64,000 bases of DNA, from the NCBI RefSeq assembly GCF_019219095.1, contig NZ_JAHUWH010000003.1, forward strand, positions 248,001 through 312,000. The letters are read 5' to 3'. The stretch's first letter is position 1. Every line of letters begins with the position of its first letter. A program made the position numbers and the translations under genes. Origin of the DNA: Acidovorax sp. sic0104. GTDB lineage: Bacteria; Pseudomonadota; Gammaproteobacteria; Burkholderiales; Burkholderiaceae_C. Positions 18,747 through 26,076 of this stretch are shown in pieces. A model generated the notes under the pieces. It saw nothing but the letters and a program-made list of their open reading frames with translations. It searched no databases and had not been told where the DNA came from.

Positions 18747-19148
18747 ATGAACTCCCGTTTTCGCACCCCCGCTGGCTTCCCGGTCGGCTTTTCCCTCCCC
18801 TCCTTTCATGTCCTGCGAAGCGCCTGGCTGATCGCGGCCATCGCCGCGGGGGCTCTGATGCTGGGTTGCACGAGCCCGCGCGACGGCACGCTGGACGAGT
18901 TTGCGCGCTGGCACGACACCGCGCGCGCGCAGGCCCAGGCAGGCACCATGAGCTGGAGCGAGTTCTACCGCCAGAGCTTTGATCGGCTGACGGCGCTGCC
19001 GCCCTCGCTGCAGCAGGACACGCGCCTGGAAAACACAGTGCTGCTGCTGTCCACCGCGCGCAAGTACGAAGCCCATGAGATTACGGCCCAACAGTTTGCT
19101 TCCGAGCGCGATCACATCGAAAGCCAGTTGGAGGCCCGTCTGCGCTAG
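18747..19148 (+). CDS. hypothetical lipoprotein
   Basis: 133 residues. The ATG follows GGAGG (18736-18740). A long n-region precedes a hydrophobic segment ending in lipobox LMLGC near residue 37. The mature part is helical and highly charged (TLDEFARWHDTARAQAQAG ... FASERDHIESQLEARLR), so an all-alpha periplasmic lipoprotein is likely. I do not recognise a family. Confidence 0.65.
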   Translation: MNSRFRTPAGFPVGFSLPSFHVLRSAWLIAAIAAGALMLGCTSPRDGTLDEFARWHDTARAQAQAGTMSWSEFYRQSFDRLTALPPSLQQDTRLENTVLLLSTARKYEAHEITAQQFASERDHIESQLEARLR

Positions 19149-19210
19149 CAGACAACGCAGCGGCAGCCCGGCCCTGCCCGTCGCACAACTGCACCGCCCT
19201 GGCAGCCGCT

Positions 19211-19963
19211 TCAACGTCTTGGCGTGCCCTGCTCCAGTATCAAGATACGCCGCTTCAGCGCGGCGCTGGCCGCAGAATCTCCCACAGCCTCCGCACGCTG
19301 AGCCTGCAAAACCAGCCAGGCCATCAGCGGTCTGCGCCAGCCTTGACCTGACGCGGTATCCACCGCGATTGCCATGGCTTCGGGGCTGATGCGAGCGCCC
19401 TGGAGCAGCACGCCGGCTGCCACCAGCCGCGACAGAGGGTCGGGCATGGCCGCCAGCGCAGCGATATCGGGCGACGCCGCGACCTTGCGCTGGGGCTCGG
19501 GAAGCAACGGGGCCTGCGTCGGGTCAAGACGTCCTGCCAGGTAGTCGGCGTAGGCACGCTCAGCTGGCGCCGCGTCGGCGCGCAGGGCCTCGAAACGCTC
19601 GCACGGCCCGGGAACCAGGCTGGCCACCATGGCAGCGCAGCGCATCAGTTCCAGGCGCGCCAGCAGGTCGGGCCGCCCTGTGCGGGACACCTCCCCACGG
19701 GCCCGATCCCACTCGAGCAGTTCCACCCGCGTGTTGCCCGACAGATAGGCCTCGATGGCCTTGTTCGCGGACGCATGGGCATTCATTTGCCAGTCTGGTA
19801 CCGCGGGCTTGCTCGAGCAGGCGGCCAGGCCCAGCGCAACCCCGGCAGTGATGGCGGCAGCCAGAACGAAACGTGCAGATGCGCGCGACGAGTGTCTGCG
19901 GACGCTGCGGGCGAAAGGATTCTTTGCTGCGGCAGCAGCGGCAGCACCATCATCGGACTTCAT
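19211..19963 (-). CDS. lipoprotein of an MCE-type transport operon
   Basis: 250 residues. A long basic n-region leads a hydrophobic stretch and lipobox LAACSS near residue 50. The rest is alpha-helical with tetratricopeptide-like spacing (DWQMNAHASANKAIEAYLSGN). The ATG (19961-19963) overlaps the stop of the MCE gene as ATGA, so it is translationally coupled to it. It does not look like MlaA or PqiC, the usual lipoproteins of such operons. It probably acts in the periplasm with the MCE protein; that role is inferred from position only. Confidence 0.75.
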   Translation of the reverse strand: MKSDDGAAAAAAAKNPFARSVRRHSSRASARFVLAAAITAGVALGLAACSSKPAVPDWQMNAHASANKAIEAYLSGNTRVELLEWDRARGEVSRTGRPDLLARLELMRCAAMVASLVPGPCERFEALRADAAPAERAYADYLAGRLDPTQAPLLPEPQRKVAASPDIAALAAMPDPLSRLVAAGVLLQGARISPEAMAIAVDTASGQGWRRPLMAWLVLQAQRAEAVGDSAASAALKRRILILEQGTPRR

Positions 19964-20988
19964 GGCAGTTTGAGCTCCGTATCCCTGGCAAAGGGCCACT
20001 TGCGATTGATCTCATTGACCAGGGTTTCGACCTTGCGCAGATTGCTCTCCACCTCGGCCCGCAGGGCGCCCAGGTCAGTGGTGGCCTCGCGCGCATTGGC
20101 GCCAATGGCCTGCGCCTCCACCAGCACGGCATCCACCTTCTGAAGGCTGGTGCGGGTGTCGGCCAGCAGCCCATTGAGCTGGGCCACTGTGGCCCGCACT
20201 TCCGGCACCAGCGCGTCCTTGCTGCCGTCGCTGCCAAACACCTGACGGTCTGCGCGGGCAGCCATGCCGTCAAGACGCGCAAGCAAGGCGTTGGTGCGCT
20301 CCAAGGTGGATACGATCTTCTTCGCATCGGCCTCGTTGCCCATCAGCACCCCCAGCACACCCCCAGGGCCATTGAGCCGCTCGGTGAGCGTGCGCACCTG
20401 GGCCAGGCTGCCGCCCAGAGCTGCATCCTGCGCCGTGAGCGCGTTCAGGTTGGTCAGCAGTTCACGCGCCGATGCCATGAGCTGCGGAATCTCCGCGGTG
20501 GCATCGCCCCGCAGCACGGGGCGCACGGCCCCGTCGAGCAAGGGCTCATCATTGAGCATGCCGGTGTAGGCGCGGATGTTGGTGCCTCCCACGATACCGC
20601 GAACCAGGGTGAATACGCTCGACTGCCGCAGCCAGTGCGCGTCCTTGCGGGGCACGTCGACGATGATGCGGGCGTTGCCCTCATTGGCAAGCTCGATGCG
20701 GCGCACACGGCCGATGGGGAATCCCGAGAAGGTCATGTCCATGCCCACCACCACGCCCTCGGAATCGTCGGCTGTCAGCACCAAGGTCTGTGTGGGCTCG
20801 AAGGCGCCACGCGCATACAGCAGGTAGAGACCCGAGCCCACGACGAGCGCTAGCATGAACAGCAGCAGCGCTGCCGCCTTGATCTCCAGGTGGGCCACCG
20901 GGCGAAGCGTCTCCACCGGCGGAACATCGCCAGCGTGCACAGGTGACGGCTGGCCGGAGGCAGGGGGTCGGTGAGTAGTGTCGTTCAT
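19960..20988 (-). CDS. MCE (MlaD-like) substrate-binding protein
   Basis: 342 residues. An N-terminal cytoplasmic tail is followed by one membrane helix (AAALLLFMLALVVGSGLYLLY, about 38-58). Next comes an MCE domain with GVVVGMDMTFSGFPIGRV and the VRGIVGGTNIRAYTG loop, and then a long helical region. MCE proteins form periplasmic hexameric rings or tubes that carry lipids between membranes. It lies between the permease gene and the lipoprotein gene. The ATG at 20986-20988 (MNDTTH) is chosen; the open frame upstream of it lies within the permease gene. Confidence 0.88.
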   Translation of the reverse strand: MNDTTHRPPASGQPSPVHAGDVPPVETLRPVAHLEIKAAALLLFMLALVVGSGLYLLYARGAFEPTQTLVLTADDSEGVVVGMDMTFSGFPIGRVRRIELANEGNARIIVDVPRKDAHWLRQSSVFTLVRGIVGGTNIRAYTGMLNDEPLLDGAVRPVLRGDATAEIPQLMASARELLTNLNALTAQDAALGGSLAQVRTLTERLNGPGGVLGVLMGNEADAKKIVSTLERTNALLARLDGMAARADRQVFGSDGSKDALVPEVRATVAQLNGLLADTRTSLQKVDAVLVEAQAIGANAREATTDLGALRAEVESNLRKVETLVNEINRKWPFARDTELKLP

Positions 20989-21035
20989 GGGCCGGGTGGG
21001 GACGCGCGGATTTTGCAGGCTGTGGTGCGGGTTGC

Positions 21036-21836
21036 TCAGTAGTAGTTGCCCATGAGCGACGCCACTTCGATGAGCAGGAGCACGGCGAACATGCGCGCCA
21101 GGCCGCCCAACTCGGAATCGGGCTGCGTGCGCTCGCCTGAGTCGTAGAGCCCTGCCGCCATGGGGATCAGGGCCACGGCCAGGGCAAAGAACACGGTCTT
21201 GAGCACGAACACCAGGGTGACGGTGGGACTGAACACCTGGCCGAACATCCGCGTATAGCTCTGCAGCCCCGCGAGGTTGAAACCATACACCCCCAGGTAG
21301 GCCAGCACCAACGCCACCACGCAGCTGAGCGCTGCCAGCGTGATGCAGGCGAACACGCCGGCGACCACGCGTGGCAGCAGCTCGATGCGCACCGGGTCGG
21401 AGCCCTGCTCGCGCAGGGTGTCGAAGCGGCCTGTCTGCCGCAAGCGCGTGATCTGGCTGCCATTGGGTATGGTGCATCGCATGGCCACGAACAGCGCTGC
21501 CGTGAGCGGGATCAGCTCCAGCACCAGCACGCGGATCACCATTTCGAGGGCATAGCGCGACAGGCCGTAGCTGAGCGCAGTGACCACCACGATGCGCGTG
21601 AGTACCAGGCTGATCAGCGCGGCCAGCACGGTGAAGCCCAGCAGCACAGGCGCGGTGTCGAGGTACAGGTGGCGCGCCAGGGCCCGGCGCGTCCCCCGGC
21701 CGTAGCTCGACGGCGACAGCACCAGCACCAGCACGACGGCGCCCAGATAGAGAATGCGCCACCAGGCCACCGCCCAGCGCCGCGCGGTGCTCCACACACG
21801 TTCGGGCAGGGACAGGCCGGGCAAGCGCGCAATCAT
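21036..21836 (-). CDS. MlaE-type ABC transporter permease
   Basis: 266 residues. It shows the permease core of MlaE/YrbE proteins: an amphipathic N-terminus, then helices including LTRIVVVTALSYGLSRYALEMV, LIPLTAALFVAMRC, the conserved cytoplasmic loop with Glu/Leu-rich VRIELLPRVVAG, and a C-terminal GNYY. It is first in a three-gene operon with the MCE protein and a lipoprotein. No mlaF-like ATPase is encoded in the operon or elsewhere in this window, so the ATP-binding subunit must come from another locus. The start at 21834-21836 (MIARLPG) is one of two near candidates. Confidence 0.88.
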   Translation of the reverse strand: MIARLPGLSLPERVWSTARRWAVAWWRILYLGAVVLVLVLSPSSYGRGTRRALARHLYLDTAPVLLGFTVLAALISLVLTRIVVVTALSYGLSRYALEMVIRVLVLELIPLTAALFVAMRCTIPNGSQITRLRQTGRFDTLREQGSDPVRIELLPRVVAGVFACITLAALSCVVALVLAYLGVYGFNLAGLQSYTRMFGQVFSPTVTLVFVLKTVFFALAVALIPMAAGLYDSGERTQPDSELGGLARMFAVLLLIEVASLMGNYY

Positions 21837-21894
21837 GACCGGATCATAGCGGCGTGCCGGAGGTCGCACGTCCACCGGACGGCACCAAGATTAC

Positions 21895-21957
21895 AGGCCA
21901 TTTTTGGCTTCTATCGCTTGACACACCAACGCCATTAGCTATATTTTTAATAGCATT
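21895..21957 (-). repeat. ATAGCT interspersed repeat, copy B
   Basis: Read on the minus strand it has GCTATTAAAAATATAGCT, then at fixed spacing AGCG and GCC, and a poly-A end. It is intergenic, between the MlaE-type permease start and the MerR-type regulator stop. Spacing of its landmarks is identical to copy A. Confidence 0.8.
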
Positions 21958-22003
21958 CAGGAGATGACTGAAACAGCTCCTCACACGCAGCCGGGACGCA
22001 GCC

Positions 22004-22474
22004 CTACACATGCCGCTTGCCCACCCCGGAAACGGGCGATGCACAAGGCTGGGCATCCGCGCGCTCATGCAGCGCCTCGATGATGTGGCAGTGCTCATCC
22101 GAGCCATCGCAGCGGCTGCGCAGCGCCAACAGGTCGGCCTCGAGCGCCTGCAGTTCCGCCAGGCGGCTGCGCACGTGCTGCAGGTGTTCGTCCAACGTGT
22201 CGCGCGCGGCCTCGCAGTCGGCCTTGCGGCTCCAGTCCAGGGCCAGCAGCGTGCGCACTTCGTCCAGCGACATGTCCATGGCCCGGCACAGGCGGATGAA
22301 GCGCAGGCGATGCACGTCGTCGCCGCTGTACAGGCGGTAGCTGTTGTCTTCGCGCGCGCCAGCAGCCAGCAGGCCCTCTTTCTCGTAGTAGCGGATGTTG
22401 GCGGCGGACACCCCGGACTGCCGGGCTGCTTGGCCGATGCGCAACTGCGGAGTGTCGATAACCGTCTGCAACAT
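22004..22474 (-). CDS. MerR family Cd(II)/Pb(II)-responsive regulator (CadR type)
   Basis: 156 residues. Residues 11-80 form the MerR winged helix (LRIGQAARQSGVSAANIRYYEKEGLL), followed by the dimerisation helix. The effector cysteines are Cys87, Cys122 and Cys129; the spacing of 35 and 7 equals that of CadR, and the C-terminal tail has a further Cys and His residues. Such proteins bind between -35 and -10 and untwist the promoter when Cd or Pb binds. The ATG at 22474 has GAAGGT upstream; a TTG at 22507 lies inside the shared promoter. It is divergent from the metal exporter gene. Confidence 0.9.
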   Translation of the reverse strand: MLQTVIDTPQLRIGQAARQSGVSAANIRYYEKEGLLAAGAREDNSYRLYSGDDVHRLRFIRLCRAMDMSLDEVRTLLALDWSRKADCEAARDTLDEHLQHVRSRLAELQALEADLLALRSRCDGSDEHCHIIEALHERADAQPCASPVSGVGKRHV

Positions 22475-22477
22475 GGC

Positions 22478-22509
22478 TTGACCTTCAAGTGACTTCAAGG
22501 TTTCCAATC
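22478..22509 (+). promoter_or_regulatory. MerR-type promoter/operator for the metal exporter
   Basis: A near-perfect dyad centred on 22491 (ACCTTCAAG/TGAC/TTCAAGGT type, 22481-22501) lies between a -35 TTGACC (22478-22483) and a poor -10 (CCAATC, 22504-22509). The 20-bp spacing is the hallmark of MerR-family targets. It lies just upstream of the regulator start, so the same site probably also controls the regulator. Confidence 0.75.
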
Positions 22510-22559
22510 ATGCCATCGCATTCAAAACCTGTGGAATCCCGAGAAAGAAAGAAGGACCC

Positions 22560-23228
22560 ATGTCTGCCAATTGCCAACACCACAACCAAAACCACAACCA
22601 CAACCACCACGACCATGGCGTTCCGGCCACCGCCGACCCGCGCTACCGGCGCATCCTGTGGGTCGCACTCGTCGTCAACGCCGCAATGTTCGTGCTGGAA
22701 ATCGGTGCAGGGGTGCAATCAGGCTCGGCATCGCTGCTGGCGGATGCCATCGACTTCCTGGGGGACGCAGCCAACTACGCGCTGTCGCTGTGGGTGCTAT
22801 CGATGGCGCTGGCGTGGCGCGCACGCGCGGCGATCGTCAAGGGAGCGAGCATGCTCGCGTTCGGGATGGTGGTGGTGGCCCGCGTGGCCTGGGGTGCCTG
22901 GCAGGGCATCCCCCCCGAGCCGCTGACGATGGGCACCGTGGGTCTGCTGGCGCTGGCTGCCAATCTGGGCGTGGCCGCGCTGCTGTACGCCTACCGCGAG
23001 GGTGACGCCAACATGCGCAGCGTCTGGCTATGCACCCGCAACGATGCACTGGGCAACATGGCCGTGATGCTGGCCGCGCTGGGCGTGTTCGGCACCGGTA
23101 CCGCCTGGCCCGACCTGGCGGTGGCAGCCATCATGGCCTGGCTGGCCATCACAGGGGGCTGGAGCGTGGTCCGCCAGGCACGGCAGGAGTTGGCCACCGG
23201 TACCCCTGCCCGTAGCGGAGCACACTGA
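22560..23228 (+). CDS. cation diffusion facilitator (CDF) heavy-metal exporter
   Basis: 222 residues. A His/Asn-rich cytoplasmic N-terminus (HHNQNHNHNHHDH) is followed by about six membrane helices. Metal-site residues occur in LLADAIDFLGDAANY (Asp62, Asp65, Asp69) and in the paired CTRNDALGN. It lacks the long C-terminal cytoplasmic domain of larger CDF proteins. CDF proteins export divalent metals in exchange for protons. The CadR-type regulator and operator upstream point to Cd, Pb, Zn or Co. The start follows AAGAAGGA. The next gene begins one base after the stop. Confidence 0.9.
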   Translation: MSANCQHHNQNHNHNHHDHGVPATADPRYRRILWVALVVNAAMFVLEIGAGVQSGSASLLADAIDFLGDAANYALSLWVLSMALAWRARAAIVKGASMLAFGMVVVARVAWGAWQGIPPEPLTMGTVGLLALAANLGVAALLYAYREGDANMRSVWLCTRNDALGNMAVMLAALGVFGTGTAWPDLAVAAIMAWLAITGGWSVVRQARQELATGTPARSGAH

Positions 23229-23229
23229 G

Positions 23230-24096
23230 ATGCGGGTGCGCTCGTCGACCCGCCTGGAGGCCCCGCCGGACTGGGTTGCGCTGCAGTTGCAGAGCACGGA
23301 GGTGTTCCGTCACATCACGGCGCCGGTCATGGTGTTCACACCGGCAGACGGCGCCGCCTGGCCGACCCGCTGGACCGTGGGCGAGCTGCAAGTGCACATG
23401 CGGCTGCTGGGCCTGCTCCCCTTGGGCTCGCAGGCCGTGCGCATTTCCATCGAACCCGCGCAGCAGGCGGGCGGCTGGCCCATCCTGCGTGACAACGGAC
23501 AAGGCAGGCTCATGTGCCGGTGGGACCATCGCATCACGGTGCAGGCCTTGCCTCAGGGTGCGACCCTGTACACCGACGATATCGATGTGGCCGCACGCTA
23601 CCTGCCCTGGCTCATGACGCCGCTGAGCGCGGTTTTCGCCTGGCTTTTCTTCCGGCACCGGCAGCGCCGCTGGCGTGCGCTGGCCCGCACCCTTTTCAGA
23701 CATGAATCCTCCGACGGCCCGGCACCGCCACCAACCCCGTGGCGACGACGCCGCGCTGTCGATCAGCTTCTCGAAGGTTTTGCCAACAGTGCCGGCGCAG
23801 CGCCGCCTGCCCGCTGGCGTTGGCTGGAAGCCGCCCATGTGGTGGGCCAGGGTTCGCTGCCCCTGCACTGGCAGTCCCACTGCGCGATGCTGCACTACGC
23901 GCTGGCGCTGCGGGATCTGCGGGAAGCTGCCGGCCAACTTCTGCGGCTCGCGCTGGTGTCCGTGGGCCATCTGCTCGACCGGCTACCGCGCGGAAACATC
24001 GGGCGCAGCCACGTCAACGCGTTCAAGCCCATGACCCCAACTGCAGAGGTTCAGGCGCTGATCGATCAGGCACTTGGCGATTTCGTGCGGCGGTAA
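23230..24096 (+). CDS. fusion of SRPBCC-like domain and DUF3703 domain
   Basis: 288 residues. Residues 1-155 look like an SRPBCC ligand-binding protein (LQSTEVFRHITAPVMVF at the start, a closing YLPWLMTPLSAVFAWLFFRHRQRRW). Residues about 170-288 match DUF3703: WRWLEAAHVVGQGS, HCAMLHYALALRDLREAAGQLLR, and the RGNIGRSHVNAFKPM motif. DUF3703 proteins are normally about 120-residue stand-alone neighbours of metal exporters, so this is a fusion of two proteins. It is in the metal operon, one base after the CDF stop. Neither half has a proven role; a part in metal handling is inferred from context. Confidence 0.8.
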   Translation: MRVRSSTRLEAPPDWVALQLQSTEVFRHITAPVMVFTPADGAAWPTRWTVGELQVHMRLLGLLPLGSQAVRISIEPAQQAGGWPILRDNGQGRLMCRWDHRITVQALPQGATLYTDDIDVAARYLPWLMTPLSAVFAWLFFRHRQRRWRALARTLFRHESSDGPAPPPTPWRRRRAVDQLLEGFANSAGAAPPARWRWLEAAHVVGQGSLPLHWQSHCAMLHYALALRDLREAAGQLLRLALVSVGHLLDRLPRGNIGRSHVNAFKPMTPTAEVQALIDQALGDFVRR

Positions 24097-24183
24097 AGGC
24101 AAGTCTCCAGCAGGCGAGTCAATCCGCTCCGAGCCCTTCGAGCCGCTGCATGCCACTGCAAGCCCGGTCGCAAATCAGGGTAC

Positions 24184-24636
24184 TCACCTGAGACCCGGCG
24201 AGCCCGCATCCTCGCTACCCCGGTCCGCTGGGTGCGGCAACCCGCTGCACAGCTCGAAAAAGGCCTCCAGCTCCGTCGATTTGTCGAACACCCCGTCCGC
24301 GCCCAGAGCCTTGCACTGGCGGCGCATGTCGGCGGTAGCATAGTTCGACAGCACATAGACATGCTGGCCGGGCTCTCCCTGTCGCGCCGGCTGCGTGGCC
24401 CGCAGCCCTTGCCGTTGCTGCAGGGCCTGGAGCACGTCCAGTCCAGAGCCCTCCTGCAGAAACAGGTCCACCACCATCAATTGCCAGTCCTCCCGCCACT
24501 GCGCAAGTGCTTCGATGGCGTCGCTGGCGGTGGCGGCAATCGCCACCACATGCGCGTCCGCCAGCTCTTGCAGCGCAGGCACCAGCGTTTCCTGGATGGT
24601 TTTGCTGTCTTCGACGAGGATGGTGCTGAGAGGCAT
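24184..24636 (-). CDS. orphan single-domain response regulator (receiver protein)
   Basis: 150 residues, a receiver domain alone. The acidic pair Glu9-Asp10 (LVEDSKT), phospho-acceptor Asp57 (LMVVDLFLQEGSG), a Ser in YVLSNYA and Lys in VFDKSTEL are in place. There is no DNA-binding or enzymatic output domain and no histidine kinase gene in the window. It reads in the same direction as the four-gene stator-like operon, 175 bp downstream of its last gene, and might be co-transcribed. A DUF3348-operon link is position-based only. Confidence 0.85.
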   Translation of the reverse strand: MPLSTILVEDSKTIQETLVPALQELADAHVVAIAATASDAIEALAQWREDWQLMVVDLFLQEGSGLDVLQALQQRQGLRATQPARQGEPGQHVYVLSNYATADMRRQCKALGADGVFDKSTELEAFFELCSGLPHPADRGSEDAGSPGLR

Positions 24637-24811
24637 TGGTGAGCCCTGACGTCTGGTGGCCGTGGTGAAGCACTCAATCTCGCCGCACCCTGCACCGTTG
24701 CATGTAGGCGATGGCGCCGCGTGTTCGCTGGGAGAAGCGAAAGATTCGTGCTCACCAGGGCTTACACGCGCCCAGGCGGGTGGCCTGCGCCGTCAGTCGG
24801 CGGGCTCGCAA

Positions 24812-25423
24812 CTACCCCTTGGCCCGAGCCCGGGATGTGCGGCCGGGCGCACTGAAGTTCCGCGCGCGCGGACTGTTGGCCTGCTCCAGCCAGAGCAGCG
24901 AATCCATCTGCGACAGAAAGCACCGCGTGTAGTCGGGCGACAGGGTCCGCATCAGGCTGAGCGAGCGCAGCATGAGCCTGTGCGGGTTGAGCGGGCCTGC
25001 ATTCTCCGGCCCCCGGTCGATCGCCTGGGCGACCTGCCGCTCGGCGGAGATGCGCGACCAGACCTCGCTGAACGCACGCACGCTCTTCATCTCCGAAGCG
25101 CTGGCGCCCCCCTCGACACGCACCCGGTCCGCCTCAGCCTGCGCCCGCGCATCGAGATCGCGGTTGAGCAGTACCAGTGGCGAAGGCGCAAGCGGTTCTG
25201 CGGCGTGGGGGCCAGCCTGGCCCGGGCTGTCGGTTTTCTCGGCCTGAGCAACCCTGTCGGCGTAGTCGGCCAGCGCCCTTTGCAGCCGGTGAGCCAGCAC
25301 CTGCTGCACCGCGGCAGGCTGCGCAGCCAGACGCTCTGCCATCGCCTCCAGATAGCGAAAGCGCACCGGGTCATGCCGGTCGGCCCCCCGGGCTTTGAGC
25401 GACGGGATGGTGGTTTCGCTCAT
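24812..25423 (-). CDS. DUF2894 protein of the stator-like operon
   Basis: 203 residues. The family signatures are RFRYLEAMAERLAAQP at about 22-37 and MLRSLSLMRTLSPDY with LSQMDSLLWLEQA near the C-terminus. It is soluble, charged and without a signal peptide. The tail is Arg/Lys-rich (RARNFSAPGRTSRARAKG). The start ATG overlaps the stop of the OmpA/MotB gene as ATGA (25420-25423). The family has no known function; it is regularly found with the genes seen here. Confidence 0.85.
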   Translation of the reverse strand: MSETTIPSLKARGADRHDPVRFRYLEAMAERLAAQPAAVQQVLAHRLQRALADYADRVAQAEKTDSPGQAGPHAAEPLAPSPLVLLNRDLDARAQAEADRVRVEGGASASEMKSVRAFSEVWSRISAERQVAQAIDRGPENAGPLNPHRLMLRSLSLMRTLSPDYTRCFLSQMDSLLWLEQANSPRARNFSAPGRTSRARAKG

Positions 25424-26076
25424 TGCGCGCGGGCAGGGGTGTTCGTGGCCTTGGGCACCGGTGCCATCTCCACCCGGCGGTTCTGCGCACGCCCTTTTTC
25501 GTCGGCATTCGATGCCACGGGCTGCTCGGCGCCGAACGCGGCCGCAAACACCTGCGACGACGGCATGCCTTCGTCGATGAGCGCGCGCGCCACCGTGAGC
25601 GCCCGCTGCGCCGACAGCTCCAGGTTGTCGGAGAAGCGCTGATGGCGACCTTGCAGCAGCGTCGTGTTGTCGGTGAAACCGCTCACCATCAGCATCTCGT
25701 CGCGCTCGCGCAGGTACACCTGCAGCGGCTGCACCATGCTATTGAGAAGCTGCCGGCCCTCGGGCCGCAGTTCGTCGGAGCCGGCGGCGAACAGCACGCT
25801 GCCGCTGATGCCGATGCGGCCGTTGTTCATCGTGACGCGGCCGCTGGCCAGGGGCACCGCCAGCGCCTTTTCCAGGGCCATGCGGCGCTTCTCTTCGTGT
25901 TGGCGTTTTTCCACCTCCTGCTTGAGGCTGGCGACCAGATCGATCTGCACCACCAGCACGCCCACCAGTATCAGCACGAAGGCGCCCAGCAGGCCCGCCA
26001 TGAGGTCGCCAAACACCGCCCACACAGGGGCGGCCTGTTCGGTGCCATCGTCGATGGCATCGTCCCCGCCCATCAT
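25420..26076 (-). CDS. MotB/OmpA-family peptidoglycan-anchored stator subunit (ZorB-like)
   Basis: 218 residues. One membrane helix (WAVFGDLMAGLLGAFVLILV, about 19-38) carries Asp24 at the place of the proton-carrying aspartate of MotB/TolR/ZorB. A short coiled coil (about 45-70) leads to an OmpA-like peptidoglycan-binding domain: VLFAAGSDELRPEG, VSGFTDNTTLL, LSAQRALTVARALID and the closing QNRRVEM. It overlaps the DUF802 gene as ATGA at 26073-26076. It is not a flagellar MotB: no chemotaxis or flagellar genes are near and its partner has a very long tail. Confidence 0.88.
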   Translation of the reverse strand: MMGGDDAIDDGTEQAAPVWAVFGDLMAGLLGAFVLILVGVLVVQIDLVASLKQEVEKRQHEEKRRMALEKALAVPLASGRVTMNNGRIGISGSVLFAAGSDELRPEGRQLLNSMVQPLQVYLRERDEMLMVSGFTDNTTLLQGRHQRFSDNLELSAQRALTVARALIDEGMPSSQVFAAAFGAEQPVASNADEKGRAQNRRVEMAPVPKATNTPARAQ

